A stretch of DNA of 64,000 nt from Moraxellaceae bacterium (GCA_030680295.1 JAUXVU010000018.1:613547-677546), one strand, 5' to 3'. Shown: positions 44,115 to 53,569, numbered from the stretch's first letter. Notes: a model not told the origin generated them from the sequence alone. Numbers and translations are program-made.

Positions 44115-45419
44115 TTAGCGAGCGTTACGAACCACAACATCGGCATAACGAGCACTTACATCGTTCACTTGTGCTTCAGCCAAAATGGTATCAACCACTT
44201 GGTCTTCCAACACCAGCGCTTCAACTTGCGCCAACTGGTCTTTGTTACCGTAGTAGTAGTTCACTACTTCTTCTGGAGACTCATAAGACTGAGCCACTTC
44301 GTTCACCAGCTCACGTACACGCTCAGCGTCTACGGCAATGGCTTTATCTTTAATGATTTGGCTGATTAACAAGCCCAAAGTCACTGAACGCTTGGCTTGT
44401 TCGGCGAACAGGTCGTCTGGCAGCATTTTCGGGTCTAATTTCGCACCACCGCCAAATTGCTTGAACATGGCTTCGCGTTGACGAGCGATTTCGTTAGCAA
44501 CCAGTGCTTTTGGCACTTCAATGGCGTTAGCAGCCAGCAAGCCGTCCATTACCTGAGTTTTCACTTTGGTTTTAACGGCTTGCTTCAATTCACGCGCCAT
44601 GTTCTTGCTAACATCTTCGCGGAACTTCTCAACACCACCATCAGTTACACCAAAGGCTTTCAGGAATTCGTCGTCCACTTCTGGCAATACGGACTTCTTC
44701 ACGTTGTGGGCAGTGATTTTGAATACGGCTGCTTTACCTTTCAGGTTTTCAGCTTGGTAGTCTTCTGGGAAAGTCACGTTAATGTCGCGAACTTCACCGG
44801 CCTTGATGCCAACAATGGCGTCTTCGAAGCCAGGAATCATGCGCTTGGAGCCCAGTTCCAGTTCAAAGCCTTGTGATGCGCCGCCTTCAAACAGCTCGCC
44901 ATCAACAGTGCCTTCAAAGTCCAACGTAACTTTGTCGCCTTCCGCTGCCGCTTCAGTGCTGTCAGCAAACGTAGCGCGTTGCTTGCGCAGGTTTTCAATC
45001 ATTTCGTCGATATCGGCTTCACCGATTTCAACCGCTGGACGCTCTACTTTGATGTCGGCAAAACCAGCCAACTCTGGCTCTGGGTATACTTCGATCAACG
45101 CTGTGAAGCTTAAGTCTTCACCGGCTTTGTCTGACACTTCTTCAATGCTTGGGTAACCAGCAGCATTGATATTTTCTTGTGTCACAGCTTCGTAAAAACT
45201 ATCACGGATAATCTCGCCTAAAGCTTCTTGGCGAATGGATTCACCGAAACGCTTTTGCACCACAGACATAGGCACTTTACCGGGACGGAAACCATCCATA
45301 CGAATGGTTTTAGCAGCCTTGGCGATGCGAGCACTGACGTCCTGCGCAACTTTGTCAGCAGGAACTACGACTTTAACGCGACGCTCTAGGCTGGATACGT
45401 TTTCTACGGTAACTTGCAT
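44115..45419 (-). CDS. tig: Trigger factor, ribosome-associated chaperone
   Basis: 434 residues. The N-terminal ribosome-docking domain has the signature GFRPGKVP; the FKBP-type prolyl isomerase domain begins GDKVTLDFEGTVDG near residue 150; the C-terminal substrate-cradle domain is long and helical. It meets nascent chains at the tunnel exit. I place the start at 45419, with TGAGGT upstream, where the conserved MQVTVE begins. It is the last conserved gene before the accessory region. Confidence 0.96.
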   Translation of the reverse strand: MQVTVENVSSLERRVKVVVPADKVAQDVSARIAKAAKTIRMDGFRPGKVPMSVVQKRFGESIRQEALGEIIRDSFYEAVTQENINAAGYPSIEEVSDKAGEDLSFTALIEVYPEPELAGFADIKVERPAVEIGEADIDEMIENLRKQRATFADSTEAAAEGDKVTLDFEGTVDGELFEGGASQGFELELGSKRMIPGFEDAIVGIKAGEVRDINVTFPEDYQAENLKGKAAVFKITAHNVKKSVLPEVDDEFLKAFGVTDGGVEKFREDVSKNMARELKQAVKTKVKTQVMDGLLAANAIEVPKALVANEIARQREAMFKQFGGGAKLDPKMLPDDLFAEQAKRSVTLGLLISQIIKDKAIAVDAERVRELVNEVAQSYESPEEVVNYYYGNKDQLAQVEALVLEDQVVDTILAEAQVNDVSARYADVVVRNAR

Positions 45420-45493
45420 GGCGACCTCAACAGGAATCGATAAGTGTTTGGTTGACTCAGAAAATGATCTATCGCTGAGTGACAAGGGCGAAG

Positions 45494-45499
45494 ATTATA
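45494..45499 (-). promoter_or_regulatory. Possible -10 element of tig
   Basis: On the minus strand a perfect TATAAT lies about 75 bp upstream of the tig start codon. The -35 region at the usual distance is poor, so the call rests on the -10 box and the position only. Confidence 0.35.
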
Positions 45500-45562
45500 G
45501 AGAAAGCTGAGAATATTGAAAGGCCACCAACCCACCCATTGCTATATAAAGCGCAGCAGATC

Positions 45563-46885
45563 ATGACAACACCCGCTACAAACACACAAAACGTCAGTCT
45601 TCGACAAGCCTTAGGCTTTTGGTTGAAGCTAGGCTTTATTAGTTTTGGCGGGCCTGCTGGGCAAATTGCCATCATGCATCAAGAGTTGGTGGTCAAACGC
45701 CAGTGGATTTCAGAGCGCCGATTTTTACATGCGCTGAACTACTGCATGATGCTGCCGGGACCTGAAGCACAGCAGTTGGCCACCTATTTAGGTTGGTTAA
45801 TGCATCGCACTTGGGGTGGCATTGTTGCCGGCGCTCTGTTTGTACTGCCTTCGCTACTCATTCTCATCACGCTGTCTTGGGTGTACTTGGCCTATGGTGA
45901 TGTGGCGTTAGTAGCCGGACTGTTTTACGGCATTAAACCCGCCGTCGCCGCCATTGTTTTGCATGCCGTGCATCGTATTGGCTCCAAAGCACTTAAAAAT
46001 AGCCTGCACTGGGCCTTAGCCGCCGCTGCCTTTGTGGCCATTTTTGCCCTGCACGTGCCCTTCCCCGCCATTGTCGCTGGTGCGGCGTTGGCCGGCTTTT
46101 TGGGTGGTCGTTATGCGCCGGATGCATTTAACGCCAACACCCAAAATAACGCCGATGAGCTGCCCGATGACGGCCCACGCCCTGCCCACACTTTTTTTAC
46201 CTGGGGCAAACTCATCCGTATCATCGTGATTGGTGCGCTGCTGTGGCTATTGCCGATGTTGGCGTTAGTGGCTTTTTACGGCTGGGAACACACCTATAGC
46301 CAAATGGCGTGGTTCTTTACCAAAGCAGCCTTGCTGACCTTTGGTGGTGCTTATGCGGTGCTGCCCTATGTTTACGAAGGCGCGGTGAATTACTACAGCT
46401 GGTTAACGCCAGTGCAAATGATTGATGGCTTAGCGCTTGGTGAAGCCACACCCGGCCCACTGATTATGGTGGTGGCCTTTGTGGCCTTTATTGGTGGTTA
46501 TATCAATGAAGTGTTTGGCCCTGAGCAACTGCTTTTAGCGGGCGCTGTGGCCGCCATTATTGTCACCTGGTTTACTTTTTTGCCGTCGTTTTTGTTCATC
46601 TTGGGCGGTGGCCCCTTGGTGGAATCCACTCACGGCAACCTGAAGTTCACCGCACCACTCACCGGCATCACGGCCGCGGTGGTGGGCGTGATCTTAAACC
46701 TAGGTTTGTACTTTATTTACCACGTCATTTGGCCTGCTGGTTTTGCCGCAGCCATCGACTGGGTCGCCTTAAGCATCACCGTTGCCGCGGTGGCGGCCTT
46801 GTTTGTGTTTAACCGTGGCGTCATCACCGTATTGATTAGCTGCGGCCTGCTGGGACTAGCCAGCCAATGGCTGCTCGGCGCCTAA
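45563..46885 (+). CDS. chrA: Chromate/anion transporter of the CHR (ChrA) family, two-domain form
   Basis: 440 residues with two homologous halves, each a CHR domain. The first half has KLGFISFGGPAGQIAIMHQE and MMLPGPEAQQLATYLGWL; the second has KAALLTFGGAYAVLPYV and ALGEATPGPLIM, the paired FGG and PGP motifs of the family. About ten hydrophobic segments mark it as an inner-membrane protein. The family includes chromate-efflux pumps, but many members transport other anions, and nothing nearby proves chromate resistance. I start at the ATG at 45563. It is convergent with the cytochrome cluster. Confidence 0.88.
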   Translation: MTTPATNTQNVSLRQALGFWLKLGFISFGGPAGQIAIMHQELVVKRQWISERRFLHALNYCMMLPGPEAQQLATYLGWLMHRTWGGIVAGALFVLPSLLILITLSWVYLAYGDVALVAGLFYGIKPAVAAIVLHAVHRIGSKALKNSLHWALAAAAFVAIFALHVPFPAIVAGAALAGFLGGRYAPDAFNANTQNNADELPDDGPRPAHTFFTWGKLIRIIVIGALLWLLPMLALVAFYGWEHTYSQMAWFFTKAALLTFGGAYAVLPYVYEGAVNYYSWLTPVQMIDGLALGEATPGPLIMVVAFVAFIGGYINEVFGPEQLLLAGAVAAIIVTWFTFLPSFLFILGGGPLVESTHGNLKFTAPLTGITAAVVGVILNLGLYFIYHVIWPAGFAAAIDWVALSITVAAVAALFVFNRGVITVLISCGLLGLASQWLLGA

Positions 46886-46893
46886 GCGCCGAG
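46874..46893. terminator. Hairpin at the convergent chrA / cytochrome b561 junction
   Basis: A perfect 8-bp stem, CTCGGCGC with GCGCCGAG, with a CTAA loop that contains part of the chrA stop codon. There is no T run on either side, so it may slow or end transcription only weakly. Position suggests a shared boundary. Confidence 0.4.
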
Positions 46894-46897
46894 TGCC

Positions 46898-47593
46898 TTA
46901 CCAAGCAGGTGTTACCACTGGTGGTGCATCACTAGGCGCACTTTTGGGCGCGCCTGCCTGCAACACCGCTACTACAGCAATAGTGGCCAACAACACCGAA
47001 ATGATCAGCGCTTTGGGGCCACCACCTTCAGTGGCAGGCGCCACACTGTCTTTTTTCACACCGGTAATCATCGGCAACACTAACGACTGCTGACAAAACA
47101 GGCGGTAATAAATGATGGCGGAGATATGCAGCAGCACCAGCAAGAACACAACGTTGGCGGACAAGCGGTGCCAGTCGGTGATTTGTTCAGCCTGACTCAG
47201 GCTAATTAAAGAAGATAACGGCCCCATAAAACCGGTGTCGTCACGGGCAAAAAGCCCCAACGACACTTGCAGCAGCAAGATAAAAATAAGCGCAAACACC
47301 GACAGCGCACCTAAGGGGCTATGCCCCTCACCGCGCCATTGCCCACGAAAATACGTCATTAACTTAGCGGGCGTGGGCGCAAATTGTGAAAAACGCGCAT
47401 AGGTGGGACCACAAAAACCCCACGACAGGCGAAACACCAACAACCACAAAATGCTCAACCCCGCCAAACGATGCCAATACAACCACTCCCCTGCGGCATC
47501 ACCCGTAAACAAAGCCACCACGACTAATAGTGCTAACGCCCAGTGAAACAAGCGCAGCGGTAAGTCCCACACGCGCACACCAACACTGGTCAT
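46898..47593 (-). CDS. Cytochrome b561-type membrane protein
   Basis: 231 residues with four main hydrophobic segments and histidines in place for two b hemes (LRLFHWALAL, LYWHRLAGL, ITDWHRLSANVVF, LVLLHISAIIYYRLF). It belongs to the bacterial cytochrome b561/Ni-hydrogenase b group, which passes electrons between quinol and periplasmic carriers. A fifth hydrophobic stretch lies near the C-terminus, followed by a Pro-rich tail. It is 24 bp downstream of the cytochrome c' gene on the same strand, which suggests a redox pair. Confidence 0.87.
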   Translation of the reverse strand: MTSVGVRVWDLPLRLFHWALALLVVVALFTGDAAGEWLYWHRLAGLSILWLLVFRLSWGFCGPTYARFSQFAPTPAKLMTYFRGQWRGEGHSPLGALSVFALIFILLLQVSLGLFARDDTGFMGPLSSLISLSQAEQITDWHRLSANVVFLLVLLHISAIIYYRLFCQQSLVLPMITGVKKDSVAPATEGGGPKALIISVLLATIAVVAVLQAGAPKSAPSDAPPVVTPAW

Positions 47594-47617
47594 GACTATT
47601 CTCCTTAACAGCTCTTA

Positions 47618-48079
47618 TTATCGATTGGGCCCGCGATAATTATCGTGGCAACCCTTACAACTATTACCCAACTTACCAAACTGAGCTCGCACCGCTGCTG
47701 GGCTAGCCGTTGGTGCAATCTTGGCCATTTCATTGGCCTCTTTAATAAACGCCAGCGCCACTTTGGTCACACCGTCAGTGTCGCTAAACAGCTCTGGCTT
47801 CACGCGTGTGGCCTTCCAACCACTGCCGGTTTCACTGCCCGGCACAAACAACGAACCCATACCAGAGTTAGCAATTGCCGCAATGGCATTGGCCGAACGC
47901 ACCACTTCATCGCGATTAAACTCACCTTCTACATTGCTGCGAATGCGCGACATATTCCACGACATAAAGGTATATCCCGATTGACGGTACTTTATGGCTT
48001 CTTCAGTAGTCATATTGGCGCTGGCCGCGGCCGGAAATAACAAGGCAGCCACTAATGGAATCAAGCTTAGTTTTGTCAT
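47618..48079 (-). CDS. Cytochrome c' (periplasmic, class II c-type)
   Basis: A 153-residue precursor with a signal peptide ending ASAN (about 21). The C-terminal heme site is Cys141-x-x-Cys144-His145, the place expected for class II cytochromes, and the mature protein should be a four-helix bundle. Cytochromes c' bind NO and CO and protect against NO; some relatives (cytochrome c-556 type) carry electrons. Followed by a b561 gene, it may be the acceptor of that membrane cytochrome. Confidence 0.9.
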   Translation of the reverse strand: MTKLSLIPLVAALLFPAAASANMTTEEAIKYRQSGYTFMSWNMSRIRSNVEGEFNRDEVVRSANAIAAIANSGMGSLFVPGSETGSGWKATRVKPELFSDTDGVTKVALAFIKEANEMAKIAPTASPAAVRAQFGKLGNSCKGCHDNYRGPNR

Positions 48080-48100
48080 AAATATTATCTCTCTTATTGT

Positions 48101-48538
48101 CTAGTCTGCGCGCCGCACCGGCACCGTACGCCCCATGACCTGCATAAAACACTGGTTATCAATCGAATAAATAACCACATGTGGCATATAGGCGTTTTGA
48201 TGGTGCTCAGCGCCGTCGGTCTGTTGCCAAACTTGGTCGTTGGTGAGCTGATATGAAGTTTCACCATCCCAGCCATGAAATTCATCCTTAATGCGGCTGT
48301 ACAGCACATCCGTGACCTGCACCACCGCCACACGAAAGTCTTGATCTGGCAATTGCAGATACGACCCAGTGTCATCCTGAATTAACACTACCGACTGATT
48401 GTCGGAATGGAAACGCCACAAAAGCTTTTCGGTCTGCAACCAAACGCTGCCGTCGCTTAACTGAAACAGGCTATCGGCTAAAAAGCCGTGGAAGTGGCCA
48501 CGGATGGTGAGGGTTTTGCTGGTTAGGGCTGAGGGCAT
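48101..48538 (-). CDS. Unknown protein with an internal repeat
   Basis: 145 residues, no signal peptide or membrane segment. Two halves resemble each other: FQLSDGSVWLQTE near residue 25 and YQLTNDQVWQQTD near residue 96, each followed by a block of aromatic residues and two beta strands (VVLIQDDTGSYLQL; VVIYSIDNQCFMQV). Similar xxLxNGQxWxQ units occur in other uncharacterised gammaproteobacterial proteins, from memory of the pattern. A strong TTAGGAG precedes the ATG. It lies between the small Cys/His peptide gene and cytochrome c'. Function unknown. Confidence 0.7.
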   Translation of the reverse strand: MPSALTSKTLTIRGHFHGFLADSLFQLSDGSVWLQTEKLLWRFHSDNQSVVLIQDDTGSYLQLPDQDFRVAVVQVTDVLYSRIKDEFHGWDGETSYQLTNDQVWQQTDGAEHHQNAYMPHVVIYSIDNQCFMQVMGRTVPVRRAD

Positions 48539-48558
48539 TGAGCTCTCCTAATCCATTT

Positions 48559-48699
48559 TTAATGACAGTGAACTTGACCCGTCTTAGTTTCCATATGACA
48601 ACATTGACCCGGAGGCGAGTTCTTACGGCAGCCACCGCCATGAGCAAAGGCAGTGCTACTAAAAACAACTAAAACCAATGCAGTCAATATTGTTTTCAT
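48559..48699 (-). CDS. 46-residue secreted Cys/His-rich peptide
   Basis: ATG at 48699, TAA at 48559-48561. The first 19 residues form a clear signal peptide ending STAFA. The mature peptide of about 27 residues begins HGGGCRKN and ends GQVHCH, with four Cys and four His, one Cys-Cys-His group and a final His-Cys-His. The pattern HGGG..x..CH..xTGxxHCH resembles a motif seen at the ends of many small exported proteobacterial proteins. Metal or heme binding is likely by composition but unproven. It is 20 bp upstream of the repeat protein gene and looks like the first gene of the cytochrome cluster. No strong ribosome-binding site is seen. Confidence 0.6.
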   Translation of the reverse strand: MKTILTALVLVVFSSTAFAHGGGCRKNSPPGQCCHMETKTGQVHCH

Positions 48700-48882
48700 G
48701 GCCATCTACTCTAGGTTTTATAATTAGTTACACAATAAACATTACTCTTAAAGCGCAAACAAGAGTACCCAGTTTTTGCATTTCTTTAGCGGCTCCGTCA
48801 ACACCGCAACATATCCCCCACTGCCATTTTATGAGAACATCGCGGCCTCGCTTACCCCCTGCATGCTCCCGGTACTCTGCTC

Positions 48883-51063
48883 ATGGAAATCAAGGTCAAT
48901 TATCTCGACAACCTTCGTGTTGAGGCTAAATTCGACGACTTTAGCGTCATCGCTGACCAGCCCATTCGTTACAAAGGCGATGGCTCGGCACCGGGACCAT
49001 TTGACTATTTCCTAGCCTCATCGGCTTTGTGCGCGGCCTATTTCGTCAAGGTGTACTGCAACGCTCGCAACATCAGCACCGACCATATTCGCCTGTCGCA
49101 AAACAATATTGTCGACCCCGAAGATCGCTACAAACAAATCTTCCGCATTCAGGTTGAGCTACCCGAAGACATCAGTGAAAAAGATCGCCAAGGCATCCTG
49201 CGATCGATTGACCGTTGCACCGTGAAAAAAGTGGTACAGGCCGGCCCAGACTTTCAGATTGAAGCCGTCGACAATCTGGATGCAGACACTCAGGCGCTGC
49301 TGACCATTAAACCAGACACAAACAGCCAGACCTTTATTGAAGGCAAAGACCTGCCGTTGGAACAAACCATTGCCAATATGAGCGCCATTTTGGCGAACTT
49401 AGGCATGAAGATCGAAATCGCCTCATGGCGCAATATTGTGCCGCATGTGTGGTCGCTGCATATTCGTGACGCCGCTTCACCCATGTGTTTTACCAATGGT
49501 AAAGGCGCCACCAAAGAAGCGGCACTGTGTTCGGCACTGGGCGAATTTATTGAACGTTTAAGCTGCAACTTTTTCTACAACGACCAGTATCTGGGCCAAG
49601 ACATTGCCAACAGTGACTTTGTGCACTACCCCAATGAAAAATGGTTCAAACCCGGCCCGCGTGGCCGCATGCCAGAAGGCCTGCTGGATGACTACTGCTT
49701 AAGCATTTATGACCCGGACGAAGAGCTGCTGGGCACGCATTTATTCGACACCAATTCCGGAACACCCGAGCGTGGCATTTGTGCCCTGCCCTATGTGCGC
49801 CAGTCAGACGGTGCAGTGATCTACTTTCCCACCAACCTGATTGAAAACCTGTACCTAAGCAACGGCATGAGCGCGGGCAATACCCTAGCCGAAGCACAAG
49901 TGCAGTGCCTGTCCGAGATTTTTGAACGCGCGGTTAAAAAAGAAATTATCGAAGAAGAAATCGCGCTGCCAGATGTGCCCGAATCAGTGCTGGCGCGTTT
50001 CCCGCATATCCAAGAAGGCATTAAAGCCTTGGAAGCCCAAGGCTTTCCGGTGCTGGTGAAAGATGCCTCTCTTGGTGGTCAGTTCCCGGTGATGTGTGTG
50101 ACCTTGATGAACCCCAAAACCGGCGGTGTGTTTGCGTCTTTTGGTGCCCACCCAAGTTTTCAAGTGGCGCTGGAGCGCAGCCTGACCGAACTGCTGCAAG
50201 GCCGCAGCTTTGAAGGCCTAAACGACCTGCCCGCGCCCACCTTTAACAGCATGGCCGTGAGTGAGCCCAACAACTATGTTGAACACTTTATCGACTCCAC
50301 CGGTGTGGTGTCTTGGCGTTTTTTTAGTGCCAAATCCAACTATGAATTCTGTGACTGGGACTTTTCCGGCAGCACCGAACAGGAAGCGGCCACCCTGTTT
50401 GGCATCCTGAAAGCAAAAGAGCTGGAAAGTTATATGGCGGTGTTTGACGACTTGGGCGCACCGGTTTGCCGCATTCTGGTGCCCGGTTACTCCGAAGTCT
50501 ATCCAGTAGAAGACTTGGAGTGGGACAACACCAACATTGCACTCGAGTTCCGTGAAGACATACTGGAGCTGCACAGCCTAAACGACAAAGCCTTGGCGAA
50601 ACTGCTGAAGCGTTTAGATGAATGCGAGCGCGACGTTTACCTAAAAATCATCACCTTAATTGGCATTGAATTTGACGAAAACACGGTCTGGGGTCAGCTC
50701 ACCATTCTGGAACTCAAGCTGCTAATTAACTTGGCCTTGGGTCGCTTAGAAGACGCCATGGAACTGGTCGAACACTTTCTGCAATTTAACGACAACACGG
50801 TAGAACGCGTGCGCTTTTACCAAGCCATGAAAGCCGTGCTAGACGTTATGCTGGACGACGAAATGGAGCTGGAAGACTACCTGTTTAACTTCCGCCGCAT
50901 GTTTGGCGAAGACAACTTAAACGCGGTGATTGGATCCGTGAATGGCACGGTGCGCTTCCACGGCCTAACCCCAACCAGCATGGCGCTTGAAGGCTTAGAC
51001 AAACACCAGCGGCTGATTGAGAGTTATAAGAAGCTGCATGCGGCAAGAGCAAAAACCTCCTAA
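48883..51063 (+). CDS. ycaO: OsmC domain / YcaO domain protein
   Basis: 726 residues. The N-terminal 140 or so form an OsmC-like domain (PIRYKGDGSAPGPFDYFLASSALCAAYFVK), the middle, about 170-560, is the YcaO ATP-binding domain (GKGATKEAALCSALGEFIERLS, QVQCLSEIFERAVKK), and a helical C-terminal region follows. YcaO domains use ATP to activate amide backbones; the E. coli protein of this architecture supports RimO-dependent methylthiolation of ribosomal protein S12. No peptide-precursor gene or partner typical of an azoline cluster is next to it, so the housekeeping type is more likely. The gene is divergent from the cytochrome cluster. Confidence 0.88.
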   Translation: MEIKVNYLDNLRVEAKFDDFSVIADQPIRYKGDGSAPGPFDYFLASSALCAAYFVKVYCNARNISTDHIRLSQNNIVDPEDRYKQIFRIQVELPEDISEKDRQGILRSIDRCTVKKVVQAGPDFQIEAVDNLDADTQALLTIKPDTNSQTFIEGKDLPLEQTIANMSAILANLGMKIEIASWRNIVPHVWSLHIRDAASPMCFTNGKGATKEAALCSALGEFIERLSCNFFYNDQYLGQDIANSDFVHYPNEKWFKPGPRGRMPEGLLDDYCLSIYDPDEELLGTHLFDTNSGTPERGICALPYVRQSDGAVIYFPTNLIENLYLSNGMSAGNTLAEAQVQCLSEIFERAVKKEIIEEEIALPDVPESVLARFPHIQEGIKALEAQGFPVLVKDASLGGQFPVMCVTLMNPKTGGVFASFGAHPSFQVALERSLTELLQGRSFEGLNDLPAPTFNSMAVSEPNNYVEHFIDSTGVVSWRFFSAKSNYEFCDWDFSGSTEQEAATLFGILKAKELESYMAVFDDLGAPVCRILVPGYSEVYPVEDLEWDNTNIALEFREDILELHSLNDKALAKLLKRLDECERDVYLKIITLIGIEFDENTVWGQLTILELKLLINLALGRLEDAMELVEHFLQFNDNTVERVRFYQAMKAVLDVMLDDEMELEDYLFNFRRMFGEDNLNAVIGSVNGTVRFHGLTPTSMALEGLDKHQRLIESYKKLHAARAKTS

Positions 51064-51119
51064 AGCACTTACTCCAATTTAAAAAGACATTGCAAAGAAT
51101 GCCTTGCAGATCTAAATAG

Positions 51120-51134
51120 AAATAATTATTATTT
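51120..51134. promoter_or_regulatory. Predicted Fur box upstream of the TonB receptor gene
   Basis: AAATAAT-T-ATTATTT is a perfect 7-1-7 palindrome and agrees with the Fur core TGATAAT-n-ATTATCA in 5 of 7 positions per arm. It lies in an AT-rich stretch 76 bp before the start of an iron-type receptor gene, as expected for iron repression. Confidence 0.6.
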
Positions 51135-51210
51135 AGATTATTCTTAAGATAACGATGTAACAGACAAATAATCACCCCATAACCCTCGATAAACCACTAA
51201 GGAACCTAGG

Positions 51211-53547
51211 ATGAACGCCCCCTACTCCATCAAACGGCCACGCAGTCTGCGCGACACTACAATACCCAATATGCGTAAAACAGGTCTCGCCATGTCAATT
51301 TCGACAGCGATGTTGATTCCACTGAGCGTATTCGCCGCCGAGGAGCAGGACGTTGAACTGCAAACCATCGAGGTTCAAGCCACTGCCATCGATCCTAACC
51401 CCAACGCCGAGTTGGGTGTTCCCTACAAAGCCAAGTACTCCGGTGACAAACGTCGCACCAAGCCACTGGCCGAAACACCAGCCACTGTACAAGTCATCAC
51501 CGCAGAGGCTATCAAAGACTCTGGATACACTGATCTGCGCGACATTTTAGACAGCCAACCCGGCATCACACTAGGCACTGGCGAAAACGGCAATGCGTTT
51601 GGCGACCGTTATATTATTCGTGGTCAAGAAGCACGTTCGGATGTTTTCGTTGACGGCCTGCGCGATCCGGGCATGACTGTCCGCGAAAGCTTTGCTACCG
51701 AACAAGTCGAAATTTCAAAAGGCCCTAACTCCAGCTTTGCAGGTCGCGGCACCGCGGGCGGCGCGGTTAACTCAATCACCAAGCAGGCCTCTCTAGACCA
51801 CAACTTCGTCAAATTCTCCACCGGCTTTGGCAGCGACAATCACACACGACTTACCGTCGATACCAATCAGGCGCTCACCGATACTATCGCTATTCGTGCC
51901 AACGCCCTTTATGCCAATGAAGAAGTGCCTGGCCGCGACCCTGCCGATCGAGAGCGCAAAGGTGTGGCCCTATCCACACTGTTTTCGCCGACAGACAAAC
52001 TCGATTTCACCCTTGATTACTATGGCCTACGAGCAAGTGGTATGTGGGACATGGGCGGTTATTTGACCGGCACAATTCCAAACCGTAAACCTGTTAAAAA
52101 CCCACCGGTGTACGTACAGCAGCAAGACTTCTTAGGCTCTGATGTCGACACCATTACGTTGCGCACCAAGTATGACTTTAACGACAAGGTTAGCCTTAAC
52201 AATCTGACGCGTTACGGCAAGACCAGCAATGGTTATGTGGTCACCAGTGCAGGGGTAGCAACCACCGGCGCCAACAATCCAGGCGGCAGCTATGCCACCG
52301 CCACACTCAGCAAACACACCGGTTGGCAGGAAGTAGATTACCTTGCCAATCAGACCAATCTTTTATTCAACACCACGTTAGCTGGCATGAAGCACTCCTT
52401 CATCTTAGGCATGGAGTACTCTGATCAACAGGTTCTAGGTGGCAACTATCAAGTCACCCGTTCTGGACAAAACTGCATCACCGGCAACGGCAACGTCTTA
52501 AATGCCTTCTGTATCATTGATGCAAACGGCAACACCATTCAGAGCGTGAACTCATTAGAGCAAAACCAAATCACCAAAAATCAGTGGAATAAAGACTGGC
52601 AGGTCAAAACCATCTCGACTTACATCATGGACACTGTTGATCTGACTGACCGCTGGACAGTTTTTGCAGGCTTACGCCATGACCGCCTTAACTATTCGCT
52701 GGAAACTCGTGACAACAATCAAGTCACTACTGGTGATTTCGATTACTCGGAAACATTGATTGATGGCCATCTTGGCGTCACTTATAAGATCAATGATCAG
52801 GGTATGGTTTACCTAAGTTATGCCAGCGCCAGTGATGTCAACGGTGGTGAATCTGATGTTGGTACCAATGCAGGATACGGCGGTTATATTCCTGTTGGTG
52901 CTGATCCAGAAAAGTCTGAACTCTGGGAACTGGGGACCAAATGGAACATGCTTGACCAGCGTTTGCTACTCACCGCGGCGGTGTTCAATATTAAGAAAAG
53001 TGACGTCATGGAAGGACAAGGTTATACCGCCACCGGTACTGCCAACTCTGGAGCGAACCGCGTACGTGGTGTTGAACTTGGTCTAGTGGGTCAGATTACC
53101 GACAGGCTAACGGCTCAAGCAGGCTTAGCCGTTATGGACGCCGAAGTCACCAAAGGTGTGCCACGTGGCACCGCGCCCAATCAATACCCCATCACTGGCA
53201 AAACACTGAGTAATTTCGCCGAAAAGTCAGCTGTCGTTCAGCTCAAATACGCCCTTACCAACGACCTGTCTATTGGTAGTGCGGCCAAGTATGAAAGTGA
53301 ACGTTATGCCGGTCAGCCAGACACTGCACCTAGCATGAACGTAGATCGCGAATACACTCAGCCGATTCCATCGTATGTGGTGTATGACTTATTCGCTAAC
53401 TACCGCCTAAACAAGAACCTAGACTTCCGCTTGAACGTTGGTAACATCTCGAACAAGGATTATTACTTGGCGGGTTACCAGTCTGGGCGCATGCTTTATA
53501 AAGGTGATGCCCGTAACTATCGTTTAACCGTTAACTACGAGTTCTAA
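51211..53547 (+). CDS. TonB-dependent siderophore receptor (Fiu/PiuA-like)
   Basis: 778 residues. An extended signal sequence ends near FAAEEQ (about residue 44); the TonB box region (LQTIEVQA) follows, then a plug domain (about 75-200) with TPATVQVITAEAIKD, RGQEARSDVFVDGLRDPG and GRGTAGGAVNSI, and a 22-strand barrel that ends with a terminal Phe (LTVNYEF). This is the siderophore-receptor subfamily; a catecholate ligand is suggested by the PiuC gene downstream but not shown. AAGGA lies 7 nt before the ATG. A Fur-like box precedes it and a terminator follows. Confidence 0.9.
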   Translation: MNAPYSIKRPRSLRDTTIPNMRKTGLAMSISTAMLIPLSVFAAEEQDVELQTIEVQATAIDPNPNAELGVPYKAKYSGDKRRTKPLAETPATVQVITAEAIKDSGYTDLRDILDSQPGITLGTGENGNAFGDRYIIRGQEARSDVFVDGLRDPGMTVRESFATEQVEISKGPNSSFAGRGTAGGAVNSITKQASLDHNFVKFSTGFGSDNHTRLTVDTNQALTDTIAIRANALYANEEVPGRDPADRERKGVALSTLFSPTDKLDFTLDYYGLRASGMWDMGGYLTGTIPNRKPVKNPPVYVQQQDFLGSDVDTITLRTKYDFNDKVSLNNLTRYGKTSNGYVVTSAGVATTGANNPGGSYATATLSKHTGWQEVDYLANQTNLLFNTTLAGMKHSFILGMEYSDQQVLGGNYQVTRSGQNCITGNGNVLNAFCIIDANGNTIQSVNSLEQNQITKNQWNKDWQVKTISTYIMDTVDLTDRWTVFAGLRHDRLNYSLETRDNNQVTTGDFDYSETLIDGHLGVTYKINDQGMVYLSYASASDVNGGESDVGTNAGYGGYIPVGADPEKSELWELGTKWNMLDQRLLLTAAVFNIKKSDVMEGQGYTATGTANSGANRVRGVELGLVGQITDRLTAQAGLAVMDAEVTKGVPRGTAPNQYPITGKTLSNFAEKSAVVQLKYALTNDLSIGSAAKYESERYAGQPDTAPSMNVDREYTQPIPSYVVYDLFANYRLNKNLDFRLNVGNISNKDYYLAGYQSGRMLYKGDARNYRLTVNYEF

Positions 53548-53569
53548 GCGAAGCAGCTTGAAGCTTTTT

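Noticed and set aside
48883..51063. Azoline-peptide (RiPP) biosynthesis cluster around the YcaO gene
   Set aside because: The OsmC-YcaO architecture is that of the E. coli housekeeping protein, and no precursor peptide, dehydrogenase or exporter typical of RiPP clusters adjoins it.
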